The notes below the pieces were generated by a model. That model saw nothing but the letters and a program-made list of their open reading frames with translations. It was not told the DNA's origin and did not search any database. A DNA stretch of 64,000 nt from Glutamicibacter sp. B1 (GTDB lineage Bacteria > Actinomycetota > Actinomycetes > Actinomycetales > Micrococcaceae). The position numbers and the translations under genes are program-made. Positions 16,733-25,120 of this stretch are shown piece by piece. Every line of letters starts with the position of its first letter. Positions within the stretch are counted from its first letter, which is position 1. The stretch spans positions 2,294,001 to 2,358,000 of the forward strand of contig NZ_CP125942.1 in the NCBI RefSeq assembly GCF_039602135.1, given 5' to 3'.

Positions 16733-17452
16733 ATGATGAAGAAAAACGCTGCCATATCAGTTGCGCTGCTGAGCGCCAGCTTCATGCTTACAGGATGCCA
16801 GCGGCCTCCCGCGCACATAGACATTGCGTTGATTGACAGCGGACAAACTGCACTCGCGCAATTTTCCAAGTATGACATCGTGAACCACGGAGCAAACACA
16901 CCCTCCGAGCACGGCACCATGATGATGTCCTCGATCTTGGGTGTAAATTCAGACTCCCAACTGGACCCTGCGTCCCTAACGATGCACTCATATGACATTG
17001 GCGACGCTCCAAGCGCCTCAGACATAGCCAATGCTATTGAAGCTGCCGTTGCGAACAACGCGCGAATCATCAACATCAGCCTTGGTGTCAGGCGTCCACA
17101 CGCTGAAATTGAGAAAGCCCTGAAATCGGCCAAGGATGCCGGAGCGTTCGTTGTCGCCGCAACTGGCAACGTGAGATCTCTGGCCCCCGATTACCCGGCA
17201 CGCTATGACACAGCACTTTCAGTTGCAGCAACTGACGCCAACGGCGAATGCTGGACGGGAAACCCCTGCGACAAAGCTGACCTCACAGAGGCAGGAGTGG
17301 ACATTCCAGTGTCCAAATCCAACGGCAAGGTAGTTGAAGAATCGGGATCTTCCATTGCAGCTTCTGAAACGACCAGAAAGATAGCTGCAGGAATACTTTC
17401 CGGACGCATTAAGGATGCAAGCAAATTCGAGTCCAGCCAGCTGGACGGCTAA
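16733..17452 (+). CDS. Compact subtilisin-like (S8) lipoprotein
   Basis: 239 residues from the ATG at 16733 (a second ATG follows directly). Signal peptide with lipobox LTGC (Cys22), then a very small S8 domain without propeptide. The catalytic residues are visible: Asp35 in IALIDSG, His60 in SEHGTMMMSSILG, the oxyanion Asn146 in AATGN and Ser207 in SGSSIAAS. Two cysteines (173, 179) may pair. Most subtilases are over 270 residues, so this is close to the minimum fold. It is the only plus-strand gene in the IS5-bounded segment and converges on the toxin gene group. Substrate unknown. Confidence 0.75.
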   Translation: MMKKNAAISVALLSASFMLTGCQRPPAHIDIALIDSGQTALAQFSKYDIVNHGANTPSEHGTMMMSSILGVNSDSQLDPASLTMHSYDIGDAPSASDIANAIEAAVANNARIINISLGVRRPHAEIEKALKSAKDAGAFVVAATGNVRSLAPDYPARYDTALSVAATDANGECWTGNPCDKADLTEAGVDIPVSKSNGKVVEESGSSIAASETTRKIAAGILSGRIKDASKFESSQLDG

Positions 17453-17473
17453 GCCGCAACACATGGGAGCGGG

Positions 17474-18103
17474 CTACCGCTGAAGAAAAACTTGTAGCCC
17501 GCTTCCTCGTGTGAACCCCAGCTTTTCGTATCGCGCCGCCATGGTTTCATCCGCAGCTACAGCGGCCACTACGGATTTAGCCGGCAAGCCCAATAGAGCT
17601 GAGCGAAGATCTGCTAGCACCCCTGAGCTTGAACCTGGCATTTGAGCAAGAGAAGAAAGAATGTAGAGGTCACCTTCGGGTAGTCCGCGGATGTCCAGAG
17701 CTACTTCTCCCTGTCGCGCCATAATTGCCATGCCGGCAGCCAACCAGATCATCAGCAAGGCACTGATGCCGAATCCGACAATTTGAACCCAGGCACTCCC
17801 AATGTGCAAGTGGCGGACGGCTAGAGCCAGTAAAGCTGGAACGCACAACGCTACAAGGAACAAGCACAAGCGCAGCAGAGTCTGCACCGGCCTGTTACGA
17901 AGCAGCACGAAAACACCCAAACGGTTGCCGGTTAGGTGCACGTGACGGGCTCCCACGGAAACTACTGAGAGCAGTTGCGCAAGGAAAATAACTGCGGCAC
18001 CAGCCGTGCCCTTGCCGAAGGCACGACTGGTGATGCAAGCAGCTTGGAAAGTGTCTCGGATTGACCCGACAATACTCGTCAATCGATTGGGTCTGGTTCG
18101 CAA
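17474..18103 (-). CDS. Membrane protein with C-terminal GNAT-like domain
   Basis: 209 residues from a TTG at 18103; a second TTG at 18082 overlaps the stop of the preceding gene (TTGA) and could be the true, coupled start. Hydrophobic stretches at about 38-50, 73-92 and 103-124, then a domain with LYILSSLAQMPGSSSGVLAD and MAARYEKLGFTRGSG. These resemble GNAT motif A and the YEKLGF strand of motif B. If correct it is a membrane-tethered acetyltransferase with a shortened fold. I do not recognise a named family. Last gene of the minus-strand group. Confidence 0.55.
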   Translation of the reverse strand: MRTRPNRLTSIVGSIRDTFQAACITSRAFGKGTAGAAVIFLAQLLSVVSVGARHVHLTGNRLGVFVLLRNRPVQTLLRLCLFLVALCVPALLALAVRHLHIGSAWVQIVGFGISALLMIWLAAGMAIMARQGEVALDIRGLPEGDLYILSSLAQMPGSSSGVLADLRSALLGLPAKSVVAAVAADETMAARYEKLGFTRGSGLQVFLQR

Positions 18104-18636
18104 CCTGGCCGTCCCTGCATCGCAAAAGCCTTCTCATACAGAGTGGCGCTCTCATCCGGCCAGCCTGGATCTCGCGGAACGACACCGGTAGCAGCCCAGA
18201 GCATCTCCCTTAGCCACTGTGCGAATCCAGCTACACGAAAGTTGCCTACAGCGCCTGCATCCCCTTCAGCATGCTCAAGCAAGACAATTGCTCGCCTCAT
18301 CCCACCGAGCTCGTCCTGAATGACGTTCCACAGCTCTTCATCCTTAGTGAACACAACGTCATAGCTGTCTTCATCTTCTTCGGGAGGCCATTCCATCATT
18401 TCGCGTTCAACCGGCAAGGACCGGGAAGCAAGGAGCTCTGGGTCGGAAATATCGTAGGCTGCAACTACACGTGCCGAGTCTACATATTCATCGATGAGGT
18501 TGCCGGCGAACCTGGAGTAGTCGAAGGTCTTGCCACCCAACGAGGTGAGAAATGCTGCAGCTTCCGACACGCGTGGAGCAGCGCCAACCCCGTAGTGTGC
18601 ACGAGCAGCCTGCAAGAGTTCTTGGTAGTCAGTCAT
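18079..18636 (-). CDS. Acidic hypothetical protein, candidate immunity protein
   Basis: 185 residues, soluble and strongly acidic (EWPPEEDEDSYDVVFTKDEE). No family recognised and no signal peptide. GAGGAACT precedes the ATG. It starts 73 bases after the stop of the SAR2788-like gene and overlaps the next gene by 25 bases. A small acidic protein directly behind a secreted toxin-like gene is the usual place for an immunity protein; that role is inference from position and charge. Confidence 0.6.
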   Translation of the reverse strand: MTDYQELLQAARAHYGVGAAPRVSEAAAFLTSLGGKTFDYSRFAGNLIDEYVDSARVVAAYDISDPELLASRSLPVEREMMEWPPEEDEDSYDVVFTKDEELWNVIQDELGGMRRAIVLLEHAEGDAGAVGNFRVAGFAQWLREMLWAATGVVPRDPGWPDESATLYEKAFAMQGRPGCEPDPID

Positions 18637-18709
18637 AGTTCCTCAATTCAAACACGATTGGTGCCGCCAACCGTAGCTAGCGACACCAATACTTCGTGCA
18701 GATTATTTC

Positions 18710-19612
18710 TTAGGTCATGCTTCCGTAGAAGAGGTGAACGCTAGGTGTCCGATTGTTGGGATGGTAGTGCCACATGTATCCCTTCTTGCCTCCACCACTG
18801 ATTTCAGGGCCAACAGCCGACTTGCCGTTCTTAATAGAGACAGCTAAGGATTTCGCCTTGCTCTTGGACAAAGCCCAAACGTCATTTCCCTTACCCTTCT
18901 TGCCACGAGTTACAGCCTGGGTCTTTGTAAGCCCCTTCGCGCTGATGAACACTTTATTGTTCTTAAGCGTCGCTGGGTAGTAATCGCGCTTCTTCGACTT
19001 ATTCTTCCTGCTGTTCTCCTTGATGATCTTGGAAATAGCCTTCCCCGCTTCAAGAGCAAGGGCTCCGCTAATCACGATGGCGGCACCGACAGCAAGGTAG
19101 TAAAGTGCGGTGCTGATGGAGATTGCGCCAAAAGCAAGAGGTATCACGAAAGCAACTGAAGAAGATGCTTCCGCTGAGTCGTGCTCGTAGATTTCGCCAG
19201 TGTTCGGGTTCGTCAGGGTGAAAACTGTGCGCTCAACAGTAGACTCCTGAATGTCGATGTCGTAGGTTTCGGTGACGATTTCACCGTCAATCTTGTCGGT
19301 GAAGGTTACTTCGCCACTGGCTTTTCCAGCGTCGAGTTCAAGGGCGAATTCGAATGGATCGTTGGGAGCGGCTGCTTCTGCCTCAATTTCGATTCCCGCG
19401 GTGCTGACGTTAACTTGTTCAAGCTCTAAGCCTTCTTCGGCCAGACCTTCTTCGACGATTTCTTCAGAGCTGTATCCAGCATATTGCGCCTGGAGCTCTT
19501 GGGTGGTGGAAGCTGTCGGGGCGGCTGCCTCAGTTGCGGGTTCTGGCGGGGATTGTACAGATCCGAGCGAAAGCGCGGATGCAACCGCTATAGCGGTAAC
19601 GATTTTGATCAT
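18710..19612 (-). CDS. Secreted SAR2788-family-like putative toxin
   Basis: 300 residues from the ATG at 19612 (AAAGAAG upstream); the longer frame to 19660 adds a basic extension before the signal peptide. Signal peptide (IKIVTAIAVASALSLG), acidic N-terminal region, a beta-rich stretch (EVTFTDKIDGEIVTETYDID), a glycine/alanine hydrophobic segment (YYLAVGAAIVISGALALEAG), then a basic C-terminal domain ending KGYMWHYHPNNRTPSVHLFY. From memory this arrangement and the terminal WHYHP...H..FYG motif match the SAR2788 putative toxin family. Histidines could be catalytic or metal ligands; activity is not established. Four genes of the segment flank it. Confidence 0.7.
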   Translation of the reverse strand: MIKIVTAIAVASALSLGSVQSPPEPATEAAAPTASTTQELQAQYAGYSSEEIVEEGLAEEGLELEQVNVSTAGIEIEAEAAAPNDPFEFALELDAGKASGEVTFTDKIDGEIVTETYDIDIQESTVERTVFTLTNPNTGEIYEHDSAEASSSVAFVIPLAFGAISISTALYYLAVGAAIVISGALALEAGKAISKIIKENSRKNKSKKRDYYPATLKNNKVFISAKGLTKTQAVTRGKKGKGNDVWALSKSKAKSLAVSIKNGKSAVGPEISGGGKKGYMWHYHPNNRTPSVHLFYGSMT

Positions 19613-19769
19613 GGTCTTCTTTCGAAGTCGGTGCGGATGTGACCATAACCAATGAACCATATCTGAGCAGAGACTAAATCATCCTTAAGAGTTATTTAGA
19701 CTCGATTCACCCTCCGCCTGCGTTACTCTGCACGTATCCAGCTTGCGCGTAAATGAAGAAGTCGAATAA

Positions 19770-20786
19770 GAGATCGCGCCAATTGGTGAACCGTGAATAT
19801 TAAGGCTTTCGTTTCGGCTTTGAATCCCACCGATGACTTAACCATGCCTCACGGATCAACCTGCGGATCACAATGATGCTGTTCGCCAAGCTGATCAACG
19901 CATCAAGGACCCTGCTCTTGAGCTCGGTGCAGATCGCCAATTTCCTAAATCCCCGGGTATGCCACGAGTTGGTGCGCTCCACGACCCACCGATCACCGGT
20001 TTGCAGCGGTTCACCCTTGGTGCTGATGACTCCCTGGCGACCTAACTCGGTGAGTAAATCCCGGGTTTTCTGACTGTCGTACCCAGCATCCAGATACACA
20101 GTGATCTGTTCGGGCAAGAAGTATCCGAAACGACTCAAGCGTTCAAGCGTGGGACGCAGCAAGGGAGAATCGTGACGGTTCGCCCCGACAATCACGCATC
20201 CAAGAAGTATGCTTTTGCCGTCGGTCATCACGGAGCGTTTAGTACCTTGTTTACCCCGGTCTACCGGGGATTTTCCGGACGCTTCCCCGCTGCAGGAGGC
20301 TTCGACCAGACATCCGTCAACTGACAGGTTTTCAAGGTCCAACCCGACGATCCGGTCATAAGCTTCTAGGCATAGTTGCTCAAGTTGCAGGAAGACTCCC
20401 GCGCTAATCCATTCGTCGCGGCGGCGGCGTCGGATGGTGGTTGCTGAGCAGGTGGCGTCGCTGATTCTTTCGTAAGCGGCACCCAAGATGAGTACTTGGA
20501 TGAGCTTGTCGAAGATGATCCGGTCACTGATCCGTGGCCGGTGGCAGCCCAAGGGATGGATCCGCTGAGGGCTGGGGATGAGCGCGCTGAATTGGCTCCA
20601 GAGGGGGGTCAATAATGGATAATGATAAGGCAGGCACGAACGCTCCTCGTCAAACTTAATTTCTTGGTCGAAAACATGTTCAACAGGGTTCGTGCCTGCT
20701 TCAGCCTTTAATGACGCGGTTGGCTTGGTTAATTACGCTGGCGTTAATAGTAATCGAGGTCGGGAGCTGCCTATTGGCGCGATCTC
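19770..20786 (-). mobile_element. IS5-family element, right copy (intact, inverted)
   Basis: 1017 bases with the same terminal repeats (GAGATCGCGCCAAT). The leader that the left copy lacks is present here. Flanks are TAA (19767-19769) and TTA (20787-20789), so this copy has no duplication of its own; the outer TTA does match the outer TTA of the left copy at 15368-15370. Confidence 0.9.
19800..20612 (-). CDS. IS5-family transposase (right copy)
   Basis: 270 residues from a TTG (MTPLWSQFSALIPSP); the frame is open further upstream with HVFDQEIKFDEERSCLPYHY, so the real start may be earlier. Same DDE residues as the left copy (LSVDGCLVEA, VYLDAGYDSQKT, WVVERTNSW). This is the copy with an unaltered leader and most likely supplies transposase for both. 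Confidence 0.92.
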   Translation of the reverse strand: MTPLWSQFSALIPSPQRIHPLGCHRPRISDRIIFDKLIQVLILGAAYERISDATCSATTIRRRRRDEWISAGVFLQLEQLCLEAYDRIVGLDLENLSVDGCLVEASCSGEASGKSPVDRGKQGTKRSVMTDGKSILLGCVIVGANRHDSPLLRPTLERLSRFGYFLPEQITVYLDAGYDSQKTRDLLTELGRQGVISTKGEPLQTGDRWVVERTNSWHTRGFRKLAICTELKSRVLDALISLANSIIVIRRLIREAWLSHRWDSKPKRKP

Positions 20787-20806
20787 TTATTTAGATTTCC
20801 TGCAGG

Positions 20807-21892
20807 CTAGCTCAACCAGGAACGCAGTGACTTCAAACAGGTGCGAATATCTTCCTGCGCCACATGTTCATCGTCGCTGTGGGCCAGCAAGGCATCGCCG
20901 GGACCGAAGTTCACGGCCGATACGCCCAGGGCCGAGAAACGAGAGACATCAGTCCACCCATATTTTGGTTTAGGTTCCTGGCCCAGAATCCTAATGAGAT
21001 CCGCAGCGATCTCCTGATCTAAACCGGGCTTGGCTCCTTCAGCACCATCGGTGCGTTCAATCTCAAAACCTTCAAAGAGGTCAAAAACCAGCGCCTCAGC
21101 CTGTGCCAGGGTCTTATCCGGGGCGAAACGATAATTGACTTCGACCTCACAGTAATCAGGGATCACGTTTCCAGCGATGCCGCCGCTGATGCGCACCGCG
21201 TTCATTCCTTCGCGGTAGTCCAATCCCTGAACGGTAATGGTCTGTGGCTGGTAATCGGCTAAACGTTGCAGAATCGGTGCTGCATCATGAATCGCATTGT
21301 GGCCCATCCATGCACGCCCGGAGTGTGCAGCCTTACCGTGAGTTCTAATCACGAATCGACTGGTACCGTTGCACCCGCCTTCAACCGTTCCATTGGTTGG
21401 TTCGAGCAGAATCGCAAAATCAGCTTCAAGCAATTCTGGGGAGTTCTTGGCCAAGCGTCCCAACCCGGACTTCGCTGCTTCAACTTCCTCGTGGTCGTAG
21501 AAGACGTAGGTGACATCGTATTTGGCGTCTTTTAGTTCTGCAGCAAGAGCGAGCTGCACCGCAACTCCACCCTTCATGTCGGTGGCACCGCGACCATAAA
21601 GCACCCCGTCGATGACCTGGGCAGGTACTGTGCCCTTTGCACCCTCAGTACGTGGCAAAGGGACGGTATCCAAGTGCCCGGCCAGCACTACTCGGCGTTC
21701 ACGGCCGAAATTAGTGCGGGCAACAATCGCGTCCTGGTCCCGATGAACCTCTAAATGTTCCAGCTTCAGCAATGCCTGATGCACCTGATCAGCAATTTCG
21801 CGTTCATTCCCAGAAACAGATTCAATGTTCATGATCTGTTCGGTCAGTACTGCAACGTCCTGTAGCAGGTCCAATTCGTTCACGTTATCCAT
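20807..21892 (-). CDS. dapE: Succinyl-diaminopimelate desuccinylase
   Basis: 361 residues, M20 family. Metal ligands: His in VVLAGHLDTVP, Asp in GRGATDMKGGV, the two glutamates in YDHEEVEAAK, Glu in ILLEPTN and a C-terminal His in LAHSDDEHV. It removes succinate from N-succinyl-LL-diaminopimelate in lysine and cell-wall synthesis. Divergent from dapD with a 73-base shared promoter region. The stop lies 18 bases inside from the right end of the IS5 segment. Confidence 0.93.
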   Translation of the reverse strand: MDNVNELDLLQDVAVLTEQIMNIESVSGNEREIADQVHQALLKLEHLEVHRDQDAIVARTNFGRERRVVLAGHLDTVPLPRTEGAKGTVPAQVIDGVLYGRGATDMKGGVAVQLALAAELKDAKYDVTYVFYDHEEVEAAKSGLGRLAKNSPELLEADFAILLEPTNGTVEGGCNGTSRFVIRTHGKAAHSGRAWMGHNAIHDAAPILQRLADYQPQTITVQGLDYREGMNAVRISGGIAGNVIPDYCEVEVNYRFAPDKTLAQAEALVFDLFEGFEIERTDGAEGAKPGLDQEIAADLIRILGQEPKPKYGWTDVSRFSALGVSAVNFGPGDALLAHSDDEHVAQEDIRTCLKSLRSWLS

Positions 21893-21965
21893 CGTCCTAC
21901 GTCTCTAGCTTCACTAGCCTGTCATCTATCAACGTTACCCGGGGTATCGAGGATACGATCAGTGT

Positions 21966-22922
21966 ATGACTTCAGAATCTGTGACTTCATCCAGTGACTC
22001 CGCCGTCCGTTTGGCCTCGGGCCACGGTCTGGCCACCATTGCCGCCGATGGAACCATCCTCGACGTGTGGTACCCAGCTCCTGTTCTTGGCGAACTCGCG
22101 CTGGCCGAAGAACTTTCCGGCGAACTAGCCGCTGCAGCTCAAGACGACGCTGCCCGAGGAACCACCCAGAAGGTTCTCTCACTAACCATCGATCTTGATG
22201 TTGCCCCTGCCGATACCGCCGATGTGTGGCTCCGCTTGCATCTGCTTTCGCACCGCCTGGTGCAGCCAAACTCCATCAACCTTGATGGAATTTTCGGCCA
22301 CCTGGCTAACGTTGTATGGACCAACTTCGGCCCCTGCCAGGTTGATGGTTTTGAGGTGACCCGCCTGAAGCTGCGTGCCCGCGGCGCCGTCACTGTTTAC
22401 GGTGTCGACAAGTTCCCGCGCATGGTTGACTACGTTGTACCTTCTGGCGTTCGCATCGCCGATGCTGACCGCGTTCGATTGGGCGCACACCTTGCCGAAG
22501 GTACTACGGTCATGCACGAAGGCTTCGTGAACTTCAACGCTGGCACCCTGGGTACCTCCATGGTCGAGGGCCGTATTTCGGCTTCGGTAGTTGTCGGTAA
22601 CGGTTCCGATGTTGGTGGTGGCGCGTCGATCATGGGTACGCTCTCCGGTGGCGGGCGTGAACGCATCGTTATTGGCGAGCGCGTATTGCTCGGTGCCAAT
22701 GCTGGTGTTGGAATTTCCATCGGTGATGACTCGGTAGTAGAAGCCGGCCTCTACGTGACGGCCGGAACCCGTGTGCTCTTGGGTGACCAGCAGGTCAAGG
22801 CCCTAGAGCTTTCCGGAGTCCCTAACCTACTGTTCCGCCGTAATTCGATTTCAGGTGCCGTTGAGGCCCTGGCTCGCGCCGGCCAAACCGTTGAATTGAA
22901 CAGCGCTCTACACGCAAACTAA
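21966..22922 (+). CDS. dapD: Tetrahydrodipicolinate N-succinyltransferase
   Basis: 318 residues, the actinobacterial form. The middle carries left-handed beta-helix hexapeptides (VRLGAHLAEGTTVMHEGF, VVGNGSDVGGGASIMGTL, IVIGERVLLGANAGVG). It transfers succinyl from succinyl-CoA to tetrahydrodipicolinate, the step before DapC. It works with dapE (divergent) and dapC (25 kb region). Confidence 0.95.
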   Translation: MTSESVTSSSDSAVRLASGHGLATIAADGTILDVWYPAPVLGELALAEELSGELAAAAQDDAARGTTQKVLSLTIDLDVAPADTADVWLRLHLLSHRLVQPNSINLDGIFGHLANVVWTNFGPCQVDGFEVTRLKLRARGAVTVYGVDKFPRMVDYVVPSGVRIADADRVRLGAHLAEGTTVMHEGFVNFNAGTLGTSMVEGRISASVVVGNGSDVGGGASIMGTLSGGGRERIVIGERVLLGANAGVGISIGDDSVVEAGLYVTAGTRVLLGDQQVKALELSGVPNLLFRRNSISGAVEALARAGQTVELNSALHAN

Positions 22923-22928
22923 ACTCAG

Positions 22929-22971
22929 GTGAGGGCCAGCCAAAGAGAAAAACTCTTCGGCTGGCCCTCAC
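22929..22971 (+). terminator. Terminator of dapD
   Basis: GTGAGGGCCAGCC and GGCTGGCCCTCAC form a perfect 13-bp stem, extended by AAGAG/CTCTT in the loop, followed by GCTTTTAAG. Confidence 0.88.
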
Positions 22972-22987
22972 GCTTTTAAGCACCCAT

Positions 22988-23596
22988 CTAGGCACTCGGG
23001 AAAATGATGGTGACCATCGGCTGAATAAAGCCGTGGAACGCCTTAGAATCTTGCAAGAGAGAGGTACTGGCAACAATCGTCGACCGGCCCGTCAGCCACG
23101 CACGAGGCTCGTCTAAAGGCATGTCGATGAGTTGGATCTGCTGCTCTTGGGCTTGTGTATCGTGATCCACTCCGTGATCCAACAAAATTCTCTCTAACTC
23201 ATCGAGGCGACGTGGAACATAGTCCACGCTCTTTTCAATGAACTCCTCGGCATGCTGCTGGGCGAACACGGTCGCTTGCCCATAGTGAGCCTTGGCCAAT
23301 TTAGCCAGCGCCGGAAATCCTTCCAAATCCAGATGCTCATGCAAGGTTTGCTCCGGAGCAGTCTCAGCTTCGATCTCCCCCGAGGTCAACGCACCCCACC
23401 AAGCACTCCATTCCTGTTTGAATTGCCCGTGCGAAGTGTCAGCGCCGTTACGATTTTTAATCACCGAGGTGAGTCGACAGTTCGGCCCGGCTTCAGCGGG
23501 ATCAACCCCGCCAAGCTCACGTAAGTACAGGGCCATCAACATCGTCTGATTGGTTTTTACCGCCAAAGACCAATTATTTCCACGACGAAAGTACAT
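22988..23596 (-). CDS. Hypothetical protein
   Basis: 202 residues from the ATG at 23596, favoured over the ATG at 23620 because AGGTGG lies five bases before it. Soluble, no signal peptide, with a helical middle (GFPALAKLAKAHYGQATVFA, RRLDELERILLDHG) and a C-terminal strand-rich part (RAWLTGRSTIVASTSLL). No family recognised. It looks like a conserved single-copy gene: codon use is like its neighbours. It lies between the dapD terminator and the gltA terminator. Confidence 0.65.
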   Translation of the reverse strand: MYFRRGNNWSLAVKTNQTMLMALYLRELGGVDPAEAGPNCRLTSVIKNRNGADTSHGQFKQEWSAWWGALTSGEIEAETAPEQTLHEHLDLEGFPALAKLAKAHYGQATVFAQQHAEEFIEKSVDYVPRRLDELERILLDHGVDHDTQAQEQQIQLIDMPLDEPRAWLTGRSTIVASTSLLQDSKAFHGFIQPMVTIIFPSA

Positions 23597-23671
23597 GCAT
23601 ACCACCTGACTTTTAGGCATACCCCCGCGGTCTTAGACTCAAAGGATACTCCCGTCCACGTGGTTAAAACA

Positions 23672-23715
23672 GACAAGGAGCTTGCCACCAAATCAATGGT
23701 GAAAAGCTCCTTGTC
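23672..23715 (-). terminator. Terminator of gltA
   Basis: GACAAGGAGCTT and AAGCTCCTTGTC are exact complements, with a further CCACC/GGTG pairing in the loop. On the minus strand it follows the gltA stop (23742) and runs into TGTTTTAA. Confidence 0.85.
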
Positions 23716-23741
23716 AGTGAACGCTGAATATACCGTGTGGC

Positions 23742-25022
23742 TTAGAAGCCTGGGTAGTTACGAGCGGTTTCACCCATGTACAGCTGACGTGGGCGACCGA
23801 TCTTCAGTTCAGGATCCTTGATCATTTCGCGCCACTGTGCGATCCAGCCTGGCAGGCGTCCGATCGCGAACAGAACGGTGAACATCTTTTCAGGGAAGCC
23901 CATAGCGGTGTAGATCAGGCCGGTGTAGAAGTCTACGTTCGGGTAGAGCTTGCGTGAGATGAAGTACTCATCGTTCAGCGCGGTCTCTTCCAGCTTCATG
24001 GCGATGTCAAGCAGCTCGTTCTTGCCCTGCTTTGCCAGCAGGTCGTGAGCGGTCTTCTTGATGATCTTGGCGCGTGGATCGTAGTTCTTGTACACGCGGT
24101 GGCCGAAGCCCATCAGGCGTACGCCATCTTCCTTGTTCTTGACCTTCTGCATGAAGTCTTCTGGGGAGATACCAGAGGACTGGATCTCGCGCAGCATCTT
24201 CAGCACTGCTTCGTTGGCGCCACCGTGAGCTGGGCCGGACAGTGCGTGGATACCTGCAGAAACCGAAGCGAACATGTTTGCTTCCGAAGAACCAACCAGG
24301 CGCACGGTGGAGGTCGAGCAGTTCTGCTCGTGGTCTGCGTGCAGGATCAGCAACAGGTCAAGAGCCTTGACCACGTCTGGATCCAGCTCGTAAGGCTCAG
24401 CGGCGGTACCGAAGCACAGGCGCAGGAAGTTCTCGACCATGTTCATCGAGTTGTCCGGGTAGAGCAGAGCCTGGCCGATGGACTTCTTGTGGGAATAAGC
24501 AGCCAGTACTGGAAGCTTAGCCAACAGGCGCAAGGTCGAGCGCTCAACCTGTGCGTCATCCTTAGGATCCAGGGAATCCTGGTACCAGGTCGACAGTGCC
24601 GAAACAGCCGAGGAAAGCACTGGCATTGGGTGTGCGTCGCGTGGGAAGCCACCGAAGAAGCCCTTGAGCTCTTCGTGCAGCAGGGTGTGGCGGCGCAGCG
24701 AGTTGTCGAAATCTGCCAACTGTTGTGCGGTTGGCAGTTCGCCGTAGATGAGCAGGTAGGTTACCTCGATGAAGCTGGACTTCTCGGCCAGCTGTTCGAT
24801 GGGGTAACCGCGGTAACGCAGGATGCCTGCATCTCCGTCGATGTAGGTGATCGCAGATTTGGTGGCCGCGGTGTTCATGAAGCCAGGATCGTAGGTCACG
24901 TTCCCAGTGGTCTTCAATAGTGGGGCTACACTGAATCCGTCGTTGCCTTCAGCAGCCGGAATTACCGGAAGCTCAAGATTGGATTCTCCAAAATGTAGCT
25001 GTGCAGATGTAGTATCTGTCAT
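23742..25022 (-). CDS. gltA: Citrate synthase
   Basis: 426 residues from the ATG at 25022, with AGGAGA upstream; an earlier in-frame start at 25070 lacks support. Type II citrate synthase: catalytic histidines in HADHEQNCSTSTVR and GFGHRVYKNYDPR and the aspartate near NVDFYTGLIY. It condenses oxaloacetate with acetyl-CoA, entry to the TCA cycle. Single-gene transcript with its own terminator. Confidence 0.96.
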   Translation of the reverse strand: MTDTTSAQLHFGESNLELPVIPAAEGNDGFSVAPLLKTTGNVTYDPGFMNTAATKSAITYIDGDAGILRYRGYPIEQLAEKSSFIEVTYLLIYGELPTAQQLADFDNSLRRHTLLHEELKGFFGGFPRDAHPMPVLSSAVSALSTWYQDSLDPKDDAQVERSTLRLLAKLPVLAAYSHKKSIGQALLYPDNSMNMVENFLRLCFGTAAEPYELDPDVVKALDLLLILHADHEQNCSTSTVRLVGSSEANMFASVSAGIHALSGPAHGGANEAVLKMLREIQSSGISPEDFMQKVKNKEDGVRLMGFGHRVYKNYDPRAKIIKKTAHDLLAKQGKNELLDIAMKLEETALNDEYFISRKLYPNVDFYTGLIYTAMGFPEKMFTVLFAIGRLPGWIAQWREMIKDPELKIGRPRQLYMGETARNYPGF

Positions 25023-25120
25023 TGCTTCTCCTAACCGGAAAGCGTGTAGTTCCGAAAGGTCAGTCGTCACCGTAGAACATACCGCGATTTGACCCTATCC
25101 CGCTAATCAAGCTGTCATCT

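Noticed and set aside
20692..20973. 93-codon plus-strand frame across the right IS5 end
   Set aside because: It crosses the IS boundary and the dapE 3' end, so it cannot be an old gene.
24045..24920. 291-codon plus-strand frame across gltA
   Set aside because: Exactly antisense to citrate synthase, which is certain from its motifs.
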